A DNA stretch of 64,000 nt from contig JAUJYN010000026.1 of NCBI GenBank assembly GCA_030737835.1, positions 1,376,395 through 1,440,394 of the forward strand, in the 5' to 3' direction. This document shows positions 22,808 to 33,649 of this stretch, piece after piece; position 1 is the first letter of the stretch, and the number at the start of each line of letters is the position of its first letter. A program made the position numbers and the translations under genes. Origin of the DNA: Acorus gramineus (taxonomy: Eukaryota; Streptophyta; Magnoliopsida; Acorales; Acoraceae). Below the pieces are notes generated by a model. It saw only the letters and a program-made list of their open reading frames with translations. It was not told the DNA's origin and searched no databases.

Positions 22808-24841
22808 ATGCCTCCTCGCAGAGGACGGCGCGGACGTGGTCCCTCTCGACCTTTGGAGGTTTCCGGACCTACCAGAGGCGAGGATGCTACTGGAGAGTCC
22901 TCGGCTGTGAGGCCAGGATCGGCGCAGGAGCCTCCTGCATGGGAGCGCGCGTTCGCGCGGATAGCGGATTTGGTGGAGACTCAGACCAGGGCACTGGAGG
23001 CCCAGACTAGAGTATTGGCTGAGCAGGCGCGAGAGATTCAGGAGCTGAGGGCGGCCCGTGATGCAGTTCCACAGGTCCCCTTGGTGGCAGATCCGCCTGT
23101 GGTACCCGACGTACCCCCAGTCCCCGTGGTGGTTCCGGCGGTGAGAGTTCAGGATCCCCAGGAGAGAGAGGTGGGGCTGGAGGCTGCAGCGCGAGTGCAT
23201 CAGAGTGGCCTCGCTGCCTTTCTGAAGCTCCACCCTCCCGAGTTCCATGGCCAGACGGCGGATCCCCTTGCCCCAGAGCGTTGGTTGATGGAGGTGGATA
23301 CGATCTTCTCGACCATGCATTGCACCGACCGCCAGCGAGTCTCCCTGGCCACCTTCATGCTGAAGGGTAGCGCCGCCGACTGGTGGGCTAGATCAGTGGA
23401 CATCCCCGAGGGAGTGGAGCAGCTTTTATGGGCGGGATTCCGGAGGTATTTCCTGGAGGAGTACTTCCCGTTCTCGACGCGCCAGATAGTGATGCAGGAG
23501 TTTGAGCAGCTGACGCAGGGCTCTATGTCTGTCGCTGACTACTCCACGCGCTTCACGAGGCTTTCCAGATTCGCCCCAGCCTTGGTGATGGACGAGGAGA
23601 CGCGGTGCCGTCGTTTTGAGCTTGGTCTCAGTAGCGCCATTCGGGTGCATGTCACCTCCCAGGCTTTCACGAGGTACTCTGACTTGGTGTCTCGGGCGAA
23701 GACAGTCGAGCGAGACCTCGGGATCCTCGTGAGGGTTTCGACCCCTTCGACAGACCAGAGACCTCCCAGGAGCCAGGACCAGGGACAGCGCAAGAAGAAG
23801 AGGCCCCGCTTTGATCAGTTAGCGGCTGCCTCTCCTCCAGCAGATGTGGTGCCAGCGCGAGGTCCAGCACCCATCGCGGCGGTGCCAGTTCAGGCCAGGC
23901 GACCGGAGACGCGGCGCTGTTACCACTGTCAGCGCATCGGGCATATCTTGTATAATTGCCCTGATGCTGGCCGACCCCGCGTGCTGCCTCAGCAGCAGCA
24001 GCAGTTACAGCAGCAGCAGTTCCAGCAGCAGCAGCCTCAGCGCCAGCAGCAGCAGCCTCAGCGCCAGCCGCAGCAGCAGCCTCAGCGTCAGCAGCAGCAG
24101 CCACAGGGTGGCCGAGCTGACCAGAGGAGGCAGCCAGCGCAGCCGGCGAGGCGTGCCCCTGCTCCTCAGCCACAGTTTGTTCAGGGCCGAGTGGCAGCGC
24201 TTTCGGCAGAGGAGGCTCAGGCATCAGGCAGCGTGGTCCGAGGTATTGTTCAGATCTCCCAGCTCCCTGCATATGTGTTGTTTGATTCCGGAGCCACACA
24301 CTCGTTCGTGTCTCCCGCTTTTGCGAGACGGACGGGCGTGGCGTCCGCCCCTTTAGATGCTATCCTGGAGATATCATTGCCCGTAGGAGACCGTATTCTC
24401 CTCCGTTCTGTGTACCGAGGGTGTACGGTGGTGGTTGCGGAGCATGAGTTTCCGGTGGAGTTGGTGGAGCTCGCTATGACGGACTTTGATGCCATCCTGG
24501 GAATGGATTGGCTTGCAGCTAGTCACGCCAGCATCGACTGTTTTGCCAAGTCGGTGTCTTTCCACCTTCCGGGTCGGAGGTCCTTCCAGTTCGTGGGCGA
24601 TCGTGACGTAGCCCCTTTGGGGTTCGTGTCGTCCATCCAGGCGTGGAGACTCCTTCAGGGAGGATGCGAGGGCTTTCTGGCGTACATTGCTCAGGAGGAT
24701 GCACCGCTGCAGGCAGATATCAGTCAGACTCCGGTCGTGGCAGAGTATCCCGAGGTTTTCCCCGATGATCTTCCGGGATTACCGCCGGATCGCGCGATCG
24801 AGTTTGAGATAAACCTGATTCGGGGACCGAGCCGATTTTGA
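22808..24841 (+). CDS. Gag-protease polyprotein of family A chromovirus (intact frame, 677 aa)
   Basis: The frame opens at the conserved [15 protein letters not shown] start. It has a basic N-terminus and a likely coiled coil at residues 50-85 ([16 protein letters not shown]...). The capsid domain lies at about 130-290 ([39 protein letters not shown]). A basic patch is followed by a CCHC zinc knuckle at about 371-384 ([14 protein letters not shown]). A glutamine-rich tract runs from about 395 to 433, and the aspartic protease follows with [10 protein letters not shown] at about 493 and DAILGMDWL. The ORF ends because a 1-bp deletion near 24826 shifts the frame just before RT, so gag and protease are intact but RT is cut off. 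It could supply particle protein in trans if transcribed. Confidence 0.85.
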   Translation: MPPRRGRRGRGPSRPLEVSGPTRGEDATGESSAVRPGSAQEPPAWERAFARIADLVETQTRALEAQTRVLAEQAREIQELRAARDAVPQVPLVADPPVVPDVPPVPVVVPAVRVQDPQEREVGLEAAARVHQSGLAAFLKLHPPEFHGQTADPLAPERWLMEVDTIFSTMHCTDRQRVSLATFMLKGSAADWWARSVDIPEGVEQLLWAGFRRYFLEEYFPFSTRQIVMQEFEQLTQGSMSVADYSTRFTRLSRFAPALVMDEETRCRRFELGLSSAIRVHVTSQAFTRYSDLVSRAKTVERDLGILVRVSTPSTDQRPPRSQDQGQRKKKRPRFDQLAAASPPADVVPARGPAPIAAVPVQARRPETRRCYHCQRIGHILYNCPDAGRPRVLPQQQQQLQQQQFQQQQPQRQQQQPQRQPQQQPQRQQQQPQGGRADQRRQPAQPARRAPAPQPQFVQGRVAALSAEEAQASGSVVRGIVQISQLPAYVLFDSGATHSFVSPAFARRTGVASAPLDAILEISLPVGDRILLRSVYRGCTVVVAEHEFPVELVELAMTDFDAILGMDWLAASHASIDCFAKSVSFHLPGRRSFQFVGDRDVAPLGFVSSIQAWRLLQGGCEGFLAYIAQEDAPLQADISQTPVVAEYPEVFPDDLPGLPPDRAIEFEINLIRGPSRF

Positions 24842-25043
24842 GAGCTCCGTACCGGATGGCCCCTGCAGAGCTGAGGGTGCTCAAGGAGCAGTTGGAGGAG
24901 TTGCTGGAGAAGGGCTTCGCACGTCCGAGTGTTTCTCCGTGGGGAGCCCCTGTTCTGTTCGTCCGGAAGAAGGACGGTTCGCTGCGGCTTTGTATCGATT
25001 ACAGGCAGCTGAACAAGCGGACAGTGAAGAACAAGTACCCCTT
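24838..25043 (+). pseudogene. Reverse transcriptase N-terminus fused to LTR sequence
   Basis: The frame gives [17 protein letters not shown], then [20 protein letters not shown] and NKYPL, the first RT block. At about 25043 coding sequence ends and GC-rich LTR sequence (equivalent to about 20975) begins, so RT core, RNase H, integrase and the first kilobase of the 3' LTR are deleted. The frame continues by chance through the LTR as an alanine/arginine/glycine-rich tail. Confidence 0.85.
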
Positions 25044-26473
25044 GCGCGCGGGGTGCGCGCGGGGTGCTGCGCTGGGGCGCAGGGCGTACGGGTGTGCGCG
25101 CGAGTTGCTGCGCTGGGGCGCAGTGAGCGCGCGATGCATTTGGGGGGCTCGGCAGTGCGTTTGGGCGCGCGGGCTGGGGCGCGGCTGTGCGCCTGGGTCG
25201 GGTGGCCGTGCGTACGGCTGCCCGGGGGTTCAGGTGAGTCGGGGTGCTCGGACTCGCGTGCGTACGGGCCGTATGTACGCTTGTCCGAGTGTTGGGTATT
25301 TTAGTGTATTTTTGTATATAATTGTGTATTTTACTCACCGAGTTGATTACCCTGTCTTGCAGATCTTGACGGACGGTCGCGCGACGACCCGGTTATTGGT
25401 GAGTGGGACAATCCAACCCAGTAGGGAGGCGCTATATGCACTTGGGCGTATACCGTCCTCCCTAGGGCCACCATAGTTTAATATTAACTTGTGTAATATG
25501 TAATGTATGCAAGCATGATTAGTATGTAGTATGCATGCCACCCTAGACCTTGTATGTTAGGGACTTGCACCCTTAGGATATGTGTAAGAGCCATGCATCC
25601 TGTGATCATGTTCTCATGCTAGGAAGCCTCGACCTATGCATGTGACCTATGCATGGTATTTTAGCATGCCTTAGGGAATACTATAAGGGGCCTTGCGAGG
25701 TCAATATTGAGACCCGGGCTGGGGTACTCCGTGTTCCTTGTTTGGTTGTCGGGATGTCCTATATCGGGACCTCATGGTTCCCTCCCAAGGTTTCTTTTCC
25801 CGATAATATTATAATATATGTTTCCCCACATCTTAGTTATGCGCTCTGGAGGAATTCTGAAGAATTCATGACATTAGAGTTGATGAGAGGTGTTGCCGAC
25901 GGATCCGAGTGGATCGTATGCGTATGGATAGGCTGTTTCTGTTCCCTTCGTTGGATCCGTATAGAGACTGCCCCAGCGTTAGAAAGGCCGTCCCGTCAGA
26001 GCACTCCCATAAGTAGGTACCTCCTGATTTGGATTCGGACTGTGCTGAAGTGTGGGAGTAGGCCAAGCGGCTACGGAGTGGAGGAGAGACTATCGGTGGA
26101 CCAAGGGTGATTAACAGCCTAGTCAGTCCCAATATCCAATGTCACATATTGAGGGGTTAGGGTGAGGGTGTGGTGGGTCGGCGATGTAGCGACCCACTGG
26201 ATTGTGTAGTTCCTGCCACTTTTAAGCTTTTGATTAATTATTTGTGGTTAATATAAATTGTGATGCATGGGTTGTGCTATTCACTGAGCGTGTGGCTCAC
26301 CCCTCGCATAATTTTTCTCCAGTTATCACTGAGTCGGACTTGAAGGAGGAGCTCCCCGAGAGACTTCATCAGTAGCGGAGCAGTGCCACGTCCCGCGAGT
26401 ATTAGAGGCCATCAGCATCCTTTCTTTTGATTGTATGTATTATACTTCCGTGCTTGGGCACTATTTGTATTAT
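25044..26473 (+). repeat. 3' LTR fragment of copy A1
   Basis: It parallels 20975-22440 of the 5' LTR, including the GTGAGT donor near 25233, the TGTCTTGCAG acceptor near 25362 and the GGACTTGAAGGAGGAGCTCC block near 26335. It breaks off at CACTATTTGTATTATAC. The last 240 bp of the LTR are missing. Confidence 0.75.
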
Positions 26474-29400
26474 ACTCGCGCAGCACCCCGCGCATGCCCC
26501 AGCACGCGCGCGCGCACTGGTCCTCAACCCCGCGCCCAGGCGCATGCCCAGGCGCACTGCCCCGCACGCGCGCGCCCGCGCGGACTCCCGCTCTCGCCAG
26601 CACCCTCGCGCGCATGCACCCGCGCGCGTCTGCGTGCCCGACTGCGCCTGCCAGCGCCCGCCTGCATGCGCGCCTGTGCGCGCACGCGCGCAGACTGCGC
26701 CCAGCGCGCGCCCAGCCCATCCCAACCTCATTTTAACCCTCCCCAACCCCTCACACACACTCTAACCCCTATGCATAGCATGCAAGACTTCCCCAACAGA
26801 CCTTAAGCCATGAAAACCAAGAAAGGAAGAGGAATGGCTCATCTTGGGAGGGGAAAGAAAGGGGGAGGTTCGGGGGCCCTCGACGCACCAGCGACCACCT
26901 CAACCGCCACCACCAACACCACCACCCTCAGCCCTCCTCAGCCTCCTCCAATGGCTGCAAATCAGGGGGGGGGGGGGGATCATGAGAGGGAGCTTGAGAG
27001 GAGAGAAGACAAGCAACAACAATACTTACACAAAGATTCACTTGCACATGCACCTTTTCCTTCTCTTCTCTTTGGGACATTTAAACAAACACCATGGGGG
27101 CTTGTGAGGGAGGAAGAGAGAGGGCTTGAATAAGGTAGACGTGGGAGTGAGAGGGAGAGAGAGAGAGAGAGAGAGAAGATATTTAGCACACAAATATCTT
27201 AAGAAGGGATGAAAAGACCTAGTCGCCCTTTGACTAGAAATTCTGCGCATGCTTCACTAGAACAGCCATAACTTCCTCAATATAGCTCCGAATTGTACAA
27301 TTCCAAGTCCGATGGAAAGCCAAGAAGATTATCTACAACTTTCATGTTTATGCCAAGATCAAATAATCCCTCTAGCTAATCCGAAATTAGAGCTAAACAT
27401 AGAACAGGGCTGCTACCAGAATTTCCCTCCCCGGGGTATACTTGGAGAAATACCATAACTTTTACTACAAGAATCCAGTTGATCTAATTCCACTTCTGTG
27501 CGAAAGCTAACTCAAAACTGGACATCTCATAATAAAATCATATTTAAAGCTCTTCATCTTGGATTTTAACAAAATCAAATCCAAATACCAAATTGGAAAT
27601 ACATAACTTCTAGGAAAAAATTATGTAGCCAAATTTTCAATCAGAGCGCTCCAAATGACACAGGCACAACACACAAGGCCTAACTTAAGTATGCGTTGGA
27701 TATCACCAACTTAAAAGGTAAGGGTCAAGCGCAAATCTTGCGCATTAACAGGTGCATGCCAATATTCCAAAACGAACCTGAGTCGAGTAGGAAATCGCAT
27801 CTACTTACTCAGTTCGTGCAGAGGGAGAGGGCGAGAGAGATCATATCTCATGAAGTTGGTCATAGCTTTGTCCCACTATCATGGGCGCAAAACTACACCA
27901 CGCCCTCGAGTCTTATCGCAAGGGAATATTAGGCAGATGCCCGTTATTAACCTAGACTTAATCATGCTGGATATTCCAATTAATATGGTGGGAGTAGTAT
28001 TACAATACTACCTAAGGCATGCCATATTCTATACATCCATACACATTACAAAATACATGCCCATACTAGAGGGGCGCATGCAATACAATCATACATACAT
28101 GGATACAATACATGCCATATAAGCCTAGCATGCAAGATATCTAACATATTATAGTTTAAGCATGGCCATACTACTTATCTACACAAGTAGTATAGCTAGG
28201 GTGCCCCATCGATGCGCGACGCACGACTACGCGCGTCGAGCGCATCTCGAGGGGGGGGATTGGATCAAACCACTCACCGCAACCCGGGACCTCGCGCATC
28301 CCATCCGACGAGATCTGCAAGGTAAGGGCATCAAATTTGGTGAGTAACATCACATTATAACACTTAGAAATTACTAGAAATACCAAAGACTTAGACATGC
28401 ACGCATACGGGCTCGCACGCATGCAAGCACGCGCGTACGCATGCATGCCCGAGTGCCCCAGCACCTCCCCGAGCCCCTGGGCAGCCACACACGTTCCCCT
28501 GCACGCGCACGCACGTGCGCGGGCACTCGCGCCCAGCCGCGTGCCCTGAAGCACGCCCAGACGCGCTGCCCGGCGCGCACGCACGCTAACGCGCGCCCGT
28601 GCGCACTCGCGCGCACCTGCACGCCAGCTCCGCACGCACGCGCACGCGCCCGCCTGCGTCTGTCAGCGCCCCTCTACGAGCGCGTCTGCGCGTGCACGCG
28701 AGTGGACAGACCCGGGCGCGCGCCCAGCACCCTTTAACCCCTTTTAACCCCACCCCCACACTTCTCACTCACCCTAAACCAATTACCTAGCATGCATGAC
28801 CTCCCCAACCATCCCAACAGCCCTAAAAATCAAAAAGAAGGGGAAGAGGACTTACCAAAAGAGGGGGAATGAAAGGGGGAGATTCGGGGGCCCTCGATGC
28901 ACCCACGACCACCTCAACCACCACCACCACTACCACCACCTCGACAGCCTCTCCTCAGCCTTCTTTGGCTGAAAAACAGAGGAGAGAAGGGCATAAAAAG
29001 GGAGCTAGAGAGAGGGGAATCAACAACAACAACAAAGGCACAAAACTCACCTTCATGCACTTGCACCTCCTCTTCTTGCTCCATCTTCTTCTCCTTGGCA
29101 TAAAATCAAACACTTGGGGAGAAAGAGAGCCATAAGAGAGGGAGGAAAAGTGTTCCACGAAATGGGAGAGAGGGGGAGAGAGAGAGAGGGCAAAAAAGTC
29201 ATTTTCATGCCCAAATAGTGCCTAGGGGTGACCATAAGGGGGGGTGAGGTTAGGGTTAGGCTCACCCACTCACAAATCAAATAACCAATGGTTTCTTCAT
29301 CCCCAAGCAAGGTGGGGGTAAGGTTACCAAGGGTCACCACATCCCCAAAATATCTCACACTATTCGACCAACCAGGAACTCTCAAAACCCGGATACGGTT

Positions 29401-29732
29401 CAGAACTGCATATTTTTCAAAACGTTACCGGAATTCGATAAAAAATTTATGGGTAGTACTAAACAGTACCAGGACCCATAATATGCAGTTAGATTTTCAA
29501 TCAGAGTACTCCAACTCTCGCAGGTGGCTAAAAGCCAAAATTTTAGCGACTCCGATCGAAAAAGAAAAAGGCCCTGAATGACCCAGATGCGACCAAGGCT
29601 TAACCAAAATGGCTCCAAATGACACAGGCATAACACAAACCCTAATAATATTTTGGTTCATTCCCTTCAATTCATGATTCTAACATAAGTCTTCATAATA
29701 GACTTATTCACCCCTCTTTTAAGTCTGTATAT

Positions 29733-30950
29733 TGTCAAGAAATGAAATAGTGGAAGCCATCAACAAAACCCATGATCAATCACAAGAACGGAACACCATC
29801 ACATGAAGAAAACAAGATATACGTGGTTCGGCCTAGACCTACATCTACGTGGTGAAATCAGAGAATCTATTATAATAGTTGAGATATAAAAAAAATTAAG
29901 ATACTCATAAATTCTCTTATGGATTTACCCTCTTTTAGAACCCTCTCAACTTCTGATGTAGCGTGGGCTTACGCTCTTCTGTGGATTCGATCAATAATAC
30001 GTAATTTGTAGGCTCCAACGACGCTGTTGATACTTCACGAAGAATACCATGACGGTGGGTTTCAACAATGTGTTGATTTCTTGAAGAAATACGAGATGAT
30101 GGAGCCCTACGTAATTGATATTCATCATGAATAACAAAATGAAGGAAAATAATAAATTCTAATAATCAAAACTTAATTAATCATGTGATTTACAGGTCTA
30201 TTTATATAGTAGAGAATCCTTAACAGATTAATATCTCAATTGATTATCTAAATCTGCAAACTAGGATCCTAACAGATTATCTGAATCTACAAAAATCACA
30301 AATAAAGTTTTATATAATCCTAATTAATATTTAAATTCGAATTCAAATCAAAATTTGAAATTTAAACCTAAATATAGATCTTAAGATAAGGGAATAAATC
30401 CTAACAAATTCAAAACTTTCAGAAATAGTAAAAATAGATTTCAACTGTCGATTTGACCCCCAAGACGATCTCAGAACACTCCAAAATCTGGTGCAATGGC
30501 ATTGGAACTACTCATGCATGGTTCGTCGATACAAATGCGTGGACATATTATAATAGCGATTCTGATCTACGATTTGAAAGTTATGGCCATTTGAAGTTAC
30601 GGTGCTCCTAAACGATCAAGATGTCTTCTTCTTTTCTGATCCATCTGATCTCGTCCATCCATATTATTTGTGGCTATGATGTCTGCATCATCTTCACCAT
30701 TTGATCTCTACATTGTATCATGCCAAGTTTTACTATGAAACCTTAGAGGATATTTATAGATATAAATAACTTCCTCCCAAAGTAATCTCCTAACTAACAA
30801 ACAAATATTATTCTCTAATTTTAGCAGATTCATTTTAAATAGTAATTAACCTCAAATCTTAATAAATATATACCAATTAGGTACTCACCCTAATATGATT
30901 CCATCATGGCCGTCTGATGTGATACACCGGATCGAGACATAATCCCAACA
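29733..30950 (-). repeat. 3' LTR of the 24-kb copia element
   Basis: A 1218-bp LTR reads TGTTGGGATTATGTCTCG on the minus strand and ends in a degenerate CTTGACA at 29733. The motif ACGTGGTTCGGCCTAG (about 29820) recurs at 47340 in the 5' LTR, and the GAGGATATTTATAGATAT block recurs at 53491. Immediately outside at 30951 the minus strand carries the purine-rich AAAAGTAGAGAT, the expected polypurine tract. Confidence 0.85.
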
Positions 30951-31688
30951 ATCTCTACTTTTGCTTGTATCCTGTAAACTCGGACTTCCTCAAACCCCTT
31001 GAAAATTTGTTGATGTCTCCACCTCACTCTCCAGAACTACAACTTACAGGAAAACCTTACAAAAATTTGAGGAACATCTTCCTCCGGACATCTGTACTGT
31101 CGCATCTTCAAGTCAATACATTGACTCGCTAATCTTGTGAATCTGTCACACGATCTCCATATGCGTCTTTAAAGAATGATCGTCTGGACTCCACCTTGAA
31201 CAAGTTCCACCACGCGCTCGCGTGTTCTGAATACCTAGACTCGCCTTTTACCTGAACCACATGGGACGTCTCCTTTCTTGAAGTCGGTTTAGAATGCCTT
31301 TTCCGTGTTCCATTATTCCATCTTCTTCTTCTGCATGAACTCGGTAGCCACATCACATGCTTTACGTAGGTGACTTCACACATCATCACTTACCGCCTTG
31401 CGTCTCGCGTCCTCACACGCGTGCCTCCGCAATTGTCCTTGCACCCTTGGTTTGCACTCGCACCCCACCTTTGTCACATTTCTGCATGCATTGGAATTTC
31501 ATGGGTGCCCTCATATGGCTCTCTTTTTCCACCACCAGATGCATGTCTTTGTGCATGCAACTTTTTTTTTTCTCCAATACATAGCTCCAAAGTTCAAAGT
31601 CACTCATGTATTTTTTTTCTTCCTTGTGGAACTCTGTAAGACACCACTTATTGTTGGATTTTCCAACAACAAATCCGTCGATGGTACA
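30951..31688 (-). other. 3' non-coding internal end of the copia element
   Basis: This is the sequence just inside the 3' LTR. It contains a weak 86-codon minus-strand frame (31389-31129) with no family I recognise. The last 60 bp are purine-rich on the minus strand. RNase H would be expected upstream but is not present. Confidence 0.5.
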
Positions 31689-32290
31689 TGTGACGCCCGA
31701 TCTGTTGAGGGGGAGGCCCAACAGTCCCAAGAGGCCCATGGATTAGGTGAGGGTGAGAGTTTGGTATTTAGTCCAATGTTGTAAAAAGCGCTAGGCGCTA
31801 GTCGGGTGGTTGAGGAGGGACTAGGGGTTAATCGGCTAGATAGGGATTAATTAGGGATTAATCAATCACTTTTTATAATAATAAATATAATACATTTATA
31901 TACACATATTATATATGTAATGATTTTAGTCTACAAAATAATAACAAAATAATATCAAGACAAAATTAATAATATAAGCATAATAAGGATAACATTAAAA
32001 ATTAATTAATAGATATATAATATATAATGTGACTTAATAACTTATTAATCAACTATGGATTAATTGAAAAAGCAGCTAGGCGCTAAGCGTTGTGGGCTGG
32101 GACCACCTAGGCCTAGGCGGGGGATTAATCGGGGTCTAGGCGGAATTTTTAGAACATTGATTTAGTCCCACATCGCCTAATAGGAGGAGATAGTCTGTGC
32201 TTATATGTGAGCACAACTCTTATACACCAAGACGCGTTTTAAAGCCGTGAGCCCATTTTGGGGCAAAGCGGATAATTTCTTGCTGTGTAA
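31689..32290 (+). repeat. TRIM LTR, lone and 3'-truncated, split by a hAT MITE
   Basis: It begins TGTGACGCCC and follows the 208-bp TRIM LTR at 61784 closely (GTCCCAAGAGGCCCATGGAT, AGTCCCACATCG, TTTCTTGCTGTGTAA). The last 13 bases, including the GGGGCGTTACA end, are missing. They are replaced by a palindrome. It carries the same USE/TATA pair (32165-32175, 32201-32206) as the tandem copies. Confidence 0.8.
31774..32159. mobile_element. hAT-type MITE, 386 bp
   Basis: Both ends read CAATGTT on their respective strands, and the inverted terminal region is rich in AGGCGCTAGGCG/CTAGGCGG motifs. It is flanked by a perfect 8-bp duplication, ATTTAGTC (31766-31773, 32160-32167), diagnostic of hAT transposition. 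The interior is AT-rich and non-coding. It separates the TRIM LTR's GGGTGA repeat from its USE. Confidence 0.9.
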
Positions 32291-32340
32291 TGACATGGGT
32301 TGATGAAACCCATTTACAACTTCATCAACCCATGTCATTA
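32288..32340. repeat. Perfect 20-bp inverted repeat with 13-nt loop
   Basis: TAATGACATGGGTTGATGAA at 32288-32307 is the exact reverse complement of 32321-32340. It sits at the broken end of the TRIM LTR and next to the primer site of a copia LTR. It may be a fold-back junction left by repair. Confidence 0.9.
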
Positions 32341-32380
32341 TTGATCCTCATTTCTTGTCCTCCTAGGTCAAAACCTAAAG

Positions 32381-32393
32381 TTCTGATACCACT
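32381..32393 (-). other. Primer-binding site next to the second copia LTR
   Basis: The minus strand reads AAGTGGTATCAGAA immediately after the LTR end, the plant initiator-tRNA primer site used by many copia elements. Confidence 0.7.
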
Positions 32394-33021
32394 TGTTGGA
32401 ATTTTTAAATAATTTTATCTATGTGAAACAAATAATATTAATTGCGAAAAAATATATATAAAACCTGAATCAATCACCGGCGCAACAGAAAAATATAAAA
32501 GCATGCAAACCACAAAGAAATACAATTTAACGTGGTTCAGCTTAAGCCTACATCCATGGGACACTCTGGCAACAATCAATTATATCAAATAATAATGATA
32601 ATAAAGTTCTCTCAAGTTTTTGCCCAAATCTTGAAAAATATAACATGAAAGAGAGATATAAGGTTATCACAATAAAACCCTAAATAATATTTCAAATAAT
32701 ATGGAGAACACAACCTCAATGTAGATTAAAGGAATATTTGAAGAAGGAACACACTTTCTTCTCTCTCTTCTCCTCTCACTTCTCTCTCTCTTAATTGTTG
32801 CTGCACCCAACATGCAGCGGAACTCCTTTTTTCTTTTCTCGCTGTTGTTGTGTTGTTATGAAGAGGAAGACCTAGGGCATTAAATACCGCCCCCCCCCCC
32901 CCCCAACGTGAATATGATTCACGTGTATGCATCAACCTGCATTTGCTCTATGCATGGGCCCTCATGGGCTCATAAAGCCCTCAATTGAATTGGATCCTTT
33001 TAAGGCCTCACAAACCAAACA
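32394..33021 (-). repeat. Second copia LTR bounded by a primer site and a polypurine tract
   Basis: A 628-bp LTR starts TGTTTGGTTTGTGAGG and ends ATTCCAACA on the minus strand. Its outer side (33022-33036) has a purine-rich CTAGAGGAGGAGAT on the minus strand, the usual 3' context. Its inner side has a primer-binding site, the usual 5' context. It includes an ACGTGGTTCAGC motif (32530) and a C homopolymer at 32891-32904. It is distinct in sequence from the 29733 LTR. Confidence 0.7.
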
Positions 33022-33137
33022 ATCTCCTCCTCTAGCCCAATGAGGGAGGAAACCCAGTCCGCAACTCCTCACCTGGAGTCCATGCTGCCCAACTTTTTAC
33101 AAAGCTCAAACCCGTCTTGTTCTTCATGAAAATGTGC
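33022..33137 (-). other. Internal 3' end of the second copia element
   Basis: The minus-strand AGTTGGGCAGCATGGACTCC and following sequence are the non-coding stretch before a copia polypurine tract. It is cut off at the Mutator-like insertion. Confidence 0.45.
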
Positions 33138-33146
33138 CTTTCAAAA

Positions 33147-33602
33147 AAGGGATTTTTAATTTTAAGTACCTATAAACATGCCTATTTAGGGATCGGTCCC
33201 TCACTTCTTCATATTTCTTTTTTAGTTCCCATATTCAACCGCCTATTTGGTTTTTAGTCCCTCCGTCAAACGTCCGTCCATACACCGTTAATTTGTGAAA
33301 TGTGATTTTATTTTTAAGTCCCTATAAACTATGTTATTTAGTTATCAGTCCTTGTAAACTATGTTATTTAGTGATTAGTCCCTGTAAAATATGAAGAAAG
33401 GAGGGACTAATCACTAAATAACATAGTTTATAGAGACTTAAAAATAAATTACATTTCACAAATTAACGGTGTATGGACGGACGTTTGACGGAGGGACTAA
33501 AAACCAAATAGGCGGTTGAATATGGGGACTAAAAAAGAAAAAGAAGAAGTGAGGGACCAATCCCTAAATAAGCATGTTTACAGGGACTTAAAAATAAAAA
33601 TT
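33147..33602. mobile_element. Foldback Mutator-like MITE
   Basis: Two arms of about 200 bp are inverted copies. The left arm has ACCTATAAACATGCCTATTTAGGG, cut here to its core, and ACGTCCGTCCATACACCG. The right arm carries their reverse complements. The 9-bp direct repeat CTTTCAAAA flanks it (33138-33146, 33603-33611), the duplication length of Mutator-like elements. No coding capacity. Confidence 0.8.
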
Positions 33603-33649
33603 CTTTCAAAATTTTTTTGCCTCTCCCTCTTTAGTAAAAAAGATATACT

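Larger units (their letters stand above)
19936..26473 (+). mobile_element. Family A chromovirus (Tekay/Del-like), truncated copy A1
   Basis: It consists of a 5'-truncated LTR, primer-binding site, intact gag-protease ORF, the first 70 codons of RT, then a direct jump into the middle of a 3'-truncated LTR. Both outer LTR ends are missing, so no target-site duplication can be read. A 28-bp segment (TTGACCAAGCGAGAAGTCAT...) is duplicated at the left edge. Gag and protease closely resemble copy A2 (38354), so both derive from one recently active family. Confidence 0.8.
17720..27671 (-). mobile_element. Variant C chromovirus LTR plus 5' internal stub, nested in the family B solo LTR
   Basis: On the minus strand an LTR starts TGTTGTGCCTGTGTC at 27671 and ends GGGGCGTGACA at 17831. 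It is followed by a TGGTATCAGAGCC primer site (about 17824-17812) and roughly 90 bp of leader, then stops abruptly at about 17720. The rest of the element and its 3' LTR are deleted. Compared with family B, the first kilobase differs (TTTGGCTACATAATTTTTTC motif). The LTR is itself split by the family A element at 19936-26473. Confidence 0.65.
16135..29635 (-). mobile_element. Family B solo LTR (minus strand) with nested elements
   Basis: The sequence begins TGTCACGCCCC and ends GGCATAACA, that is TGTTATGCC to GGGGCGTGACA on the minus strand. It is flanked by CAAAC on both sides (16130-16134, 29636-29640). Family B sequence covers 16135-17719 and 27672-29635, about 3.5 kb together. Only about 150 bp of LTR is lost at the nested insertion point. 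No family B internal region is present, so this is a solo LTR, formed by recombination between the two LTRs of a once complete element. Confidence 0.8.
16050..29685 (+). repeat. 3' LTR of the plus-strand copia fragment, split by a solo LTR
   Basis: TGTTAAATGTG follows the polypurine tract at 16050. The sequence resumes after the nested insert at 29641 and ends near ATTCTAACA at 29685. The original LTR was only about 130 bp if that end is right. A TATAAATATTGG promoter-like motif lies at 16116. The end assignment is tentative because the 5' LTR is absent. Confidence 0.5.

Noticed and set aside
33122-33620. Possible small-RNA precursor gene formed by the long inverted repeat.
   Set aside because: Terminal structure and 9-bp duplication identify a transposable element; no independent evidence of a microRNA locus.
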